This document shows, piece after piece, positions 7,129-11,554 of a stretch of 11,554 nucleotides of DNA (within the stretch, counting starts at the first letter, position 1; each line of letters starts with the position of its first letter). The notes under the pieces were generated by a model. The model saw only the letters and a list, made by a program, of their open reading frames with translations. It was not told the DNA's origin and searched no databases. The translations under genes were made by a program, and so were the position numbers. The DNA is from an uncultured Comamonadaceae bacterium (lineage in GTDB: Bacteria; Pseudomonadota; Gammaproteobacteria; Burkholderiales; Burkholderiaceae_C): positions 1 through 11,554 of the forward strand of contig CALBWZ010000291.1 of the NCBI GenBank assembly GCA_937893415.1, read 5' to 3'.

Positions 7129-7158
7129 TCTCCTATGCAAGCGACAACTCGATAGTCT

Positions 7159-8136
7159 ATGAACACAATTACCTTACAAGCCTTGGCAATTGCCCGCGAA
7201 ACGCTGACCATTGAAGCCCAAGCGGTGCACGCCATCGCGCAGCGCTTGGACGAGCGGTTTGTGGAAGTGGTACAAGCCGTTTTGAAGTGCCGTGGCCGTG
7301 TGGTCGTCATGGGGATGGGGAAAAGTGGGCATGTCGGCAACAAAATTGCTGCCACACTGGCCTCTACGGGGACCCCAGCCATGTTCGTTCACCCTGGCGA
7401 AGCCAGCCATGGCGACTTGGGCATGATTACCGAGGCCGATATGGTGCTGGCCATCAGCAACAGCGGTGAAAGCGATGAACTCAACGCGGTGTTACCTGTT
7501 ATCAAGCGCATGGGTGTTGGCCTGATTGCATTGACTGGGCGGCATGACTCGTCATTGGCCAATTACGCCAATTGGGTATTGGACAGCAGCGTGGCGAAAG
7601 AGGCATGCCCACACAACTTGGCGCCGACTGCCAGCACCACTGCACAAATGGCTTTGGGCGACGCGTTGGCTATGGCGCTATTAGATGCGCGCGGTTTTAA
7701 GCCCCAAGACTTCGCGCGGTCGCATCCTGGCGGGGCATTGGGCCGAAAACTGCTGACCCATGTGAGCGACATCATGCGCAGTGGCGACGCAGTGCCCCGT
7801 GTGCTGGCCACTACCTCAGGCATGGAGTTGATGCGAGAAATGAGCGCCAAAGGCCTGGGCGCCACCGCCATTGTTGACGAGCGTAACTGCGCCATAGGCA
7901 TATTTACAGATGGCGATTTGCGCCGCGCGATTGAGCAAGGTGTAGATTTACGCGCTGTTGTTGCGGGTGAGATCATGCGTCCTAACCCCCACACCATCAG
8001 CAGCCAAGCGCTGGCCGCTCAAGCTGCCGATCTGATGGAGGCCCAAGCTGTGACCAGTCTGCTGGTGGTTAATCTAGACGGTGAGCTTGTTGGCGCGGTC
8101 AACACCAACGACTTGATGCGAGCCAAGGTAATTTAA
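7159..8136 (+). CDS. kdsD: D-arabinose 5-phosphate isomerase (SIS-CBS-CBS)
   Basis: KdsD converts ribulose 5-phosphate to arabinose 5-phosphate, the first committed step to Kdo for the LPS inner core. The 325-residue protein has a SIS domain at about 35-175 and two CBS domains at about 204-260 and 270-325. The SIS domain carries MGMGKSGHVGNK at 51-62, PGEASHGDLGMI at 79-90 and NSGESDEL at 101-108. The residues I recall as the E. coli active site (K59, E111, E152, H193) align at a constant offset of four: Lys55, Glu107, Glu148 (KEACPHN) and His189 (SHPGGALGR). His84 corresponds to the metal-binding histidine. It is the KdsD/KpsF type; a KpsF or GutQ paralogue is excluded mainly by the neighbours kdsC and lptC. 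The ATG at 7159 has no obvious Shine-Dalgarno. kdsC follows after 3 bp. Confidence 0.96.
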   Translation: MNTITLQALAIARETLTIEAQAVHAIAQRLDERFVEVVQAVLKCRGRVVVMGMGKSGHVGNKIAATLASTGTPAMFVHPGEASHGDLGMITEADMVLAISNSGESDELNAVLPVIKRMGVGLIALTGRHDSSLANYANWVLDSSVAKEACPHNLAPTASTTAQMALGDALAMALLDARGFKPQDFARSHPGGALGRKLLTHVSDIMRSGDAVPRVLATTSGMELMREMSAKGLGATAIVDERNCAIGIFTDGDLRRAIEQGVDLRAVVAGEIMRPNPHTISSQALAAQAADLMEAQAVTSLLVVNLDGELVGAVNTNDLMRAKVI

Positions 8137-8139
8137 ACT

Positions 8140-8700
8140 ATGACTTCTGTACGCGCCGCAGCGAACCAACGCTTTTCAGCACAGCTGCTGGCCAAAGCGC
8201 GTCCAATTAAGGTCGTATTTTTCGACGTAGACGGCGTCTTGACTGACGGCAGTTTGTGGTTCAGCGATGCTGGTGAGACCATGAAGCGCTTTAACACCCT
8301 CGATGGCCACGGTTTGAAACTATTGCAACGTGCGGGTATTACGCCTGCCGTTATAACTGGACGCGACTCAGGCGCGCTGCGCAACCGTTTGACAGCCTTG
8401 GGCGTGACCCATGCCCGTTTTGGTACAGAGGACAAACTACCAGCTGCCAACGAGTTGTTGGCGGAATTGGGATTGAGTTGGTCGCAGGCTGGGGCCATGG
8501 GAGATGATTGGCCAGACCTGCCCATGCTGATAAGGGCCGCGTTGGCTTGTGTGCCTGCGACAGCACACGTTGATGTCCTGTCTCATGCGCACTTCACGCC
8601 TACCGCGAGTGCTGGCAACGGTGCGGTACGTGAGCTGTGCGATTTGCTGCTACACGCCAATGGCTCTTTTGATGCCATGTTGCAAGAGGCCCTGCAGTGA
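8140..8700 (+). CDS. kdsC: 3-deoxy-D-manno-octulosonate 8-phosphate phosphatase
   Basis: KdsC removes the phosphate of Kdo-8-phosphate to give Kdo, following KdsD and KdsA (not in the window). The 186-residue product is a small HAD-superfamily phosphatase of the C0 (capless, tetrameric) type. Motif I FFDVDGVLTDG at 27-37 supplies nucleophile Asp29 and Asp31. Motif II is ITGR at 72-75. The motif III lysine is Lys99 (TEDKLPAA), and motif IV GDDWPDLPM at 121-129 supplies magnesium ligands. The C-terminal GNGAVRELCDLLL at 159-171 is the KdsC tail that closes over the neighbouring subunit's active site. All key residues are present. It begins 3 bp after kdsD, with a weak AAGG 11 bp upstream of the ATG, and shares a GTGA junction with lptC, so all three genes should be one transcript. 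Confidence 0.96.
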   Translation: MTSVRAAANQRFSAQLLAKARPIKVVFFDVDGVLTDGSLWFSDAGETMKRFNTLDGHGLKLLQRAGITPAVITGRDSGALRNRLTALGVTHARFGTEDKLPAANELLAELGLSWSQAGAMGDDWPDLPMLIRAALACVPATAHVDVLSHAHFTPTASAGNGAVRELCDLLLHANGSFDAMLQEALQ

Positions 8701-9368
8701 GTGCGCCGCCCGTGTTGTTAGACATGGTGCCTGCGCCCAGCTTGGCCGGTAAGCCGTTGCGCGCTAAGCGCACGTGGGTGCAGTACATTCGTCAGTTGGG
8801 TGACAAGCTCACAACCTACGTGCCTCTGGTATTGATGGCCGTTTTGGCAGGTATGACCTTTTGGTTGCTGCGTTTGTCACCAGTTCCAGACGAGGCACAA
8901 GCAGCGCGTGCAACGCCTACGGTGCCGGACAACTACTTGGTCAACTTTGTCGCGAGAAGCTTTGATGTCAACGGCGAGCTAACGGCCCAAGTTGCGGGTG
9001 CTGCCGCTCAGCATATGCCGCAAACGGGTGAGCTTCACATACAAACGGCGCGCATAACAGCTTGGGGTAAACAAGGTGCATTAACCCGCAGCAGCTCGGA
9101 TGATGCGGTGGTGAACAAAGCACAAACGCAATTTGAATTAACTGGCAATGTGGTGGCCAACCGAACCCAAGCCAACTCGCCGGATTTTCAAATTACAAGC
9201 GAACAGCTGTTTATCGATACCGACCTCAACCTGATGCGTTCTCAATTGCCGGTGCGCGTGTTGCGTGGTGTTGATGAAATCAAAGCGCAGCGTATGGTTG
9301 TAGACAACAACACGGGTGTTGCCCAATTCAACGACCGGGTTGAAGCTGTGGTGCAAGCTCGCCAGTAG
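8697..9368 (+). CDS. lptC: LPS export system protein LptC
   Basis: LptC is a bitopic inner-membrane protein that takes LPS from the LptB2FG transporter and passes it to the periplasmic LptA bridge. The 223-residue protein has a basic cytoplasmic N-terminus, one transmembrane helix at about 41-59 (YVPLVLMAVLAGMTFWLL), then a periplasmic beta-jellyroll segment. The segment starts with the usual PDNYLVNFVARSFDVNGE at 77-94 and includes the later FELTGNV at 146-152 and the DEIKAQRMVVDNNTG strand pair at 193-207. Identification rests on this layout and on the position directly after kdsD-kdsC. The GTG start at 8697 overlaps the kdsC stop by 4 bp; ATG 8724 is an alternative giving a cytoplasmic tail nine residues shorter. 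The next gene is not lptA as in most proteobacteria but an SDR, 8 bp downstream. Confidence 0.9.
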   Translation: MSAPPVLLDMVPAPSLAGKPLRAKRTWVQYIRQLGDKLTTYVPLVLMAVLAGMTFWLLRLSPVPDEAQAARATPTVPDNYLVNFVARSFDVNGELTAQVAGAAAQHMPQTGELHIQTARITAWGKQGALTRSSSDDAVVNKAQTQFELTGNVVANRTQANSPDFQITSEQLFIDTDLNLMRSQLPVRVLRGVDEIKAQRMVVDNNTGVAQFNDRVEAVVQARQ

Positions 9369-9376
9369 CTGTTGTT

Positions 9377-10189
9377 ATGAACCACACCACACCATTGGTT
9401 TTTATCACGGGCGGCTCAAGCGGCATCGGGCAAGCGCTGGCCCAGCATTACCTAGATGCAGGTTGGCGTGTCGCGCTGGTGGCCAGGCGGGAGCATGAGA
9501 TGGCCGCATGGGCCAAGCCTTTTAATCAAGACGCCTTGTGTGTGGGCGTTTATGGCGCAGATGTGAGCATCGCTCAGCAAGCGCGCAGCGCTGCGCAAGC
9601 TTGCATCACACAACAAGGTCTACCAAATGTAGTGGTGGCCAATGCCGGTATCAGCGTGGGCGTCGACACCGCAGAGTTCGACGATTTAGACGTGTTGCAG
9701 CGCACCCTGATGCTTAATATTGCGGGCATTGCCAATACCTTCCATCCCTTTATTGCGCCTATGCGTGCACGCGGCACAGGCAGCCTGGTGGGCTTGGCCA
9801 GCGTGGCTGGCATTAGAGGGCTGCCAGGCCACGGCGGGTATTGTGCCAGCAAGGCGGGCGCCATTGCTTATCTGGAGTCGTTGCGCGGTGAGCTGCGCGG
9901 CAGTGGCCTGCACGTCGTGACTTTGGTGCCTGGGTATGTCGCCACGCCATTGACTGCGAAAAACACCTACAGCATGCCGTTTTTAATGCCGGCAGCAGAC
10001 TTTGCCATGGCTGCCGCCCAGGCCATCGCCAAGCACAAATCTTATGTGGTCATTCCGTGGCCTATGGGTCTTGTTGCCGCGTTGCTGCGCATACTACCCA
10101 ACGCCTTGTTCGATCGATTGCTAAGTGGCCGCGCGCGCAAGCCCCGCCAAGTCAAAACGCCCATTAACGCTCGCTTTGCATACGGCTAG
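9377..10189 (+). CDS. Short-chain dehydrogenase/reductase (SDR), substrate unknown
   Basis: This is a classical SDR of 270 residues, an NAD(P)-dependent oxidoreductase. The cofactor motif TGGSSGIG is at 11-18, NAG at 89-91, the structural Asn114, catalytic Ser142 (GLASVAG), and YxxxK as Tyr155 and Lys159 (YCASK), followed by PGYVATPL at 185-192. The arginine pair after beta-2 (VARRE, 35-39) suggests NADP(H) rather than NAD(H). After about residue 225 comes a hydrophobic stretch (PMGLVAALLRILPNALF) and a basic tail RARKPRQVK, which might let it associate with the membrane, as in some lipid-acting SDRs. It starts 8 bp after lptC and is followed by sbtA after 39 bp, so it is probably in the same transcript. 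Its place next to LPS genes hints at a lipid or sugar substrate, but nothing in the sequence proves this. Confidence 0.93.
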   Translation: MNHTTPLVFITGGSSGIGQALAQHYLDAGWRVALVARREHEMAAWAKPFNQDALCVGVYGADVSIAQQARSAAQACITQQGLPNVVVANAGISVGVDTAEFDDLDVLQRTLMLNIAGIANTFHPFIAPMRARGTGSLVGLASVAGIRGLPGHGGYCASKAGAIAYLESLRGELRGSGLHVVTLVPGYVATPLTAKNTYSMPFLMPAADFAMAAAQAIAKHKSYVVIPWPMGLVAALLRILPNALFDRLLSGRARKPRQVKTPINARFAYG

Positions 10190-10210
10190 AGCGGTGTAAC
10201 CCCACATACA

Positions 10211-10218
10211 AGAAAGAG
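10211..10218 (+). promoter_or_regulatory. Purine-rich ribosome binding site of sbtA
   Basis: AGAAAGAG ends 10 nt before the sbtA ATG. It is one of the few genes in the window with a visible purine-rich site, which supports the start at 10229. Confidence 0.4.
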
Positions 10219-10228
10219 TAGTTGGCTT

Positions 10229-11185
10229 ATGGACGTAGTCGTATGGTTCTTCTTATTGGGCGTGCTGGCCAAGTTGGTTAAAAGCGACCTTAGGTTGCCA
10301 GAGCCACTGTATGAAACGCTCTCCATTTATTTGTTGATTGCCATTGGCCTTAAAGGTGGAATCGAGCTCAGTCGCCAGTCCTTGTGGGACTTGCTGCCGC
10401 AAATTGCGCTCTGTGTAGGCTTGGGTCTGCTGATACCGGTGTTGGTCATGCCCGTGTTGCGTGCATTGGGCTTGCGTGCGATAGATGCCGCTTCAATGGC
10501 CGCCCATTATGGCTCTGTCAGTGTGGTCACTTTCGCGGTAGGTTTGGCCTATCTGAACTCAAAAGGCATCGCTACATCGAGCCATGCACCGCTGTGGGTT
10601 GCGGTGATGGAAGCACCTGGCATCGTGGCTGGCATTGTGCTGGCCTATTGGTACGCCAAAGACGGATCGACGTCAGCATCTAGCGATGACGGCGGTTTGC
10701 GCAGTGTGTTGCACGACGTGTTGTTTGGCAAGTCCGTGTTGTTATTGATGGGCGGTTTATTGATTGGTGCGGTCATGGGTGAGCAGGGTGTCGCCCCGAT
10801 TGCACCCCTGTTTATTACGCCGTTCAAAGGCGTGTTGGCTTTGTTTTTATTGGAGCTTGGACTGGTGGCTGGCGCGCGTTTGGGTGATTTGCGTCGCTAT
10901 GGCTTACGCCTAATTGCGTTCGGACTCTTTGCACCGCCTGTGTTGGCCATGTTGGGCATGGCGGGTGCCCGAGCACTAGGCCTTGGGGTCGGTGACATGG
11001 TGGTATTTGCGGTGTTGGCCGCAAGTGCCAGTTATATTGCTGCGCCCACAGCTATGCGCATGGCGTTGCCCAAGGCCAATGCGGCGTTGTCTATTACCGC
11101 GTCATTGGGTCTTACATTTCCGTTCAATATTGTGGTGGGTGTGCCCTTGTATACCCACATTGCCGTTTGGTGGGGTAGCGTATGA
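10229..11185 (+). CDS. sbtA: SbtA-type sodium-dependent bicarbonate permease
   Basis: Members of this family (PF05982; SbtA of cyanobacteria is the model) import bicarbonate together with sodium across the inner membrane. The 318-residue product is very hydrophobic, with about ten helices in two inverted halves. Recognisable family stretches are LLIAIGLKGGIELS at 35-48, MAAHYGSVSVVTFAVGLAYL at 90-109, and near the C-terminus ASASYIAAPTAMRMALPKAN (265-284) followed by ITASLGLTFPFNIVVGVPLY (289-308). A short hydrophilic loop at about 144-162 separates the halves. The overlapping downstream gene encodes a PII-like protein, the usual SbtB partner, which strengthens the assignment. In a presumed heterotroph the likely use is bicarbonate supply for carboxylases or pH/CO2 balance; that is inference. 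An alternative anion substrate cannot be excluded. Confidence 0.9.
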   Translation: MDVVVWFFLLGVLAKLVKSDLRLPEPLYETLSIYLLIAIGLKGGIELSRQSLWDLLPQIALCVGLGLLIPVLVMPVLRALGLRAIDAASMAAHYGSVSVVTFAVGLAYLNSKGIATSSHAPLWVAVMEAPGIVAGIVLAYWYAKDGSTSASSDDGGLRSVLHDVLFGKSVLLLMGGLLIGAVMGEQGVAPIAPLFITPFKGVLALFLLELGLVAGARLGDLRRYGLRLIAFGLFAPPVLAMLGMAGARALGLGVGDMVVFAVLAASASYIAAPTAMRMALPKANAALSITASLGLTFPFNIVVGVPLYTHIAVWWGSV

Positions 11186-11520
11186 GTCAGTCTTTAGAGT
11201 CTGTTGTGACAGCAAGTGCATCAACATTTGAGAAAACATTGCTGGTGGTGTTGGGCGAGGCATCGCTTGAAAAGCCGTTGCTCAAACTGGCCAAACTCAT
11301 GGGGGCATTGGGTTACACCGTGCACGATGTCAGGGGCGGTGGCTCGTGGGGCACGCGGGACGCCTTATGGGAAGCAGATCGCAGCATAGAGTTGAAATTC
11401 ATTTGCGCACCGGACGTGGCGCACAGGATGGCCAACGCCATTATCGCCAACTACGCTGAACACTATGCCTTGAGTTTGTACTTAAGCCCTGTGGAGGTAT
11501 TGCGCGGGCACAAGTACTAA
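11182..11520 (+). CDS. PII-like SbtB-type regulator of the bicarbonate permease
   Basis: This is a 112-residue small alpha/beta protein with the ferredoxin-like PII fold order: beta-1 KTLLVVLGE (18-26), a helix LEKPLLKLAKLMGALG (29-44), beta-2 YTVHDV, an exposed T-loop-like segment RGGGSWGTRDALWEADRS at 51-68, beta-3 IELKFICA (69-76), a second helix 78-95 and beta-4 ALSLYLSPVEVL. Trimeric SbtB proteins bind adenine nucleotides including cAMP and bind the cytoplasmic face of SbtA to control transport. The canonical PII uridylylation tyrosine context is absent. The C-terminus stops at RGHKY without the cysteine pair of the cyanobacterial SbtB redox loop. The ATGA overlap with sbtA (start 11182, stop 11183-11185) implies coupled translation at fixed stoichiometry. 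The product might also be filed as a generic P-II family regulator. Confidence 0.87.
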   Translation: MSQSLESVVTASASTFEKTLLVVLGEASLEKPLLKLAKLMGALGYTVHDVRGGGSWGTRDALWEADRSIELKFICAPDVAHRMANAIIANYAEHYALSLYLSPVEVLRGHKY

Positions 11521-11554
11521 GCGCGTGTCGCGCAGCGTCTAGACGTAAAAAAAC
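11521..11554. other. Hairpin, palindrome and A-tract at the window edge
   Basis: Just past the sbtB stop, GCGCG-TGT-CGCGC (11521-11533) forms a 5-bp hairpin, CGTCTAGACG (11536-11545) is a perfect 10-bp palindrome, and a run of seven A residues (11547-11553) follows. No T-run follows the hairpins inside the window, so this is not a complete plus-strand terminator. The A-run could be the left flank of a bidirectional terminator whose stem lies beyond the edge. Confidence 0.4.

Noticed and set aside
7135..7155. Six-codon upstream ORF (MQATTR) ending 3 bp before kdsD
   Set aside because: So short a frame is expected by chance; there is no ribosome binding site and its codons do not suggest an attenuation peptide.

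Overview
The window is a stretch of ordinary bacterial chromosome, densely coded, with no mobile element, tRNA, rRNA or CRISPR that I can see. It looks betaproteobacterial, most likely Burkholderiales and perhaps Comamonadaceae. The reasons are the gene order rpmH-rnpA-yidD-yidC-mnmE, the YidC N-terminus (MNEIRRSLLW...WDQWQ), the YidD C-terminal form PWCEGGHDPVP, and a Kef-type antiporter divergent from kdsD-kdsC-lptC. The family-level placement is from memory of such proteins, not from a search.

Positions 1-2978 hold an intergenic leader followed by a tight cluster for ribosome, RNase P and membrane-protein biogenesis: rpmH (L34), rnpA (RNase P protein), yidD (membrane insertion factor) and yidC (insertase). 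The last three overlap head to tail, and the cluster ends in a clear intrinsic terminator. This cluster normally lies next to dnaA and the replication origin, but dnaA itself is not in the window. Next comes mnmE (tRNA U34 modification GTPase), which seems to be transcribed on its own and has almost no visible 5' leader.

Positions 4456-7042 are on the minus strand: a CPA2/Kef-type cation:proton antiporter with RCK domains, followed by apt (adenine salvage). A 116-bp divergent intergenic region with a 12-bp direct repeat separates the antiporter from kdsD.

From 7159 to the end everything is on the plus strand and tightly spaced. kdsD and kdsC make Kdo for the LPS inner core, and lptC is part of the LPS transport bridge. 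A short-chain dehydrogenase of unknown substrate follows, then a two-gene module made of an SbtA-type sodium/bicarbonate permease and a PII-like SbtB regulator, overlapping by 4 bp. The genes usually expected right after lptC (lptA, lptB) are absent here. The SDR plus sbtA-sbtB occupy that place, and this is the least ordinary aspect of the window. I did not find a clearly undescribed system. The most worthwhile leads are the bicarbonate-transport module appended to an LPS operon, the direct repeat between the divergent antiporter and kdsD promoters, and the dyad upstream of rpmH.
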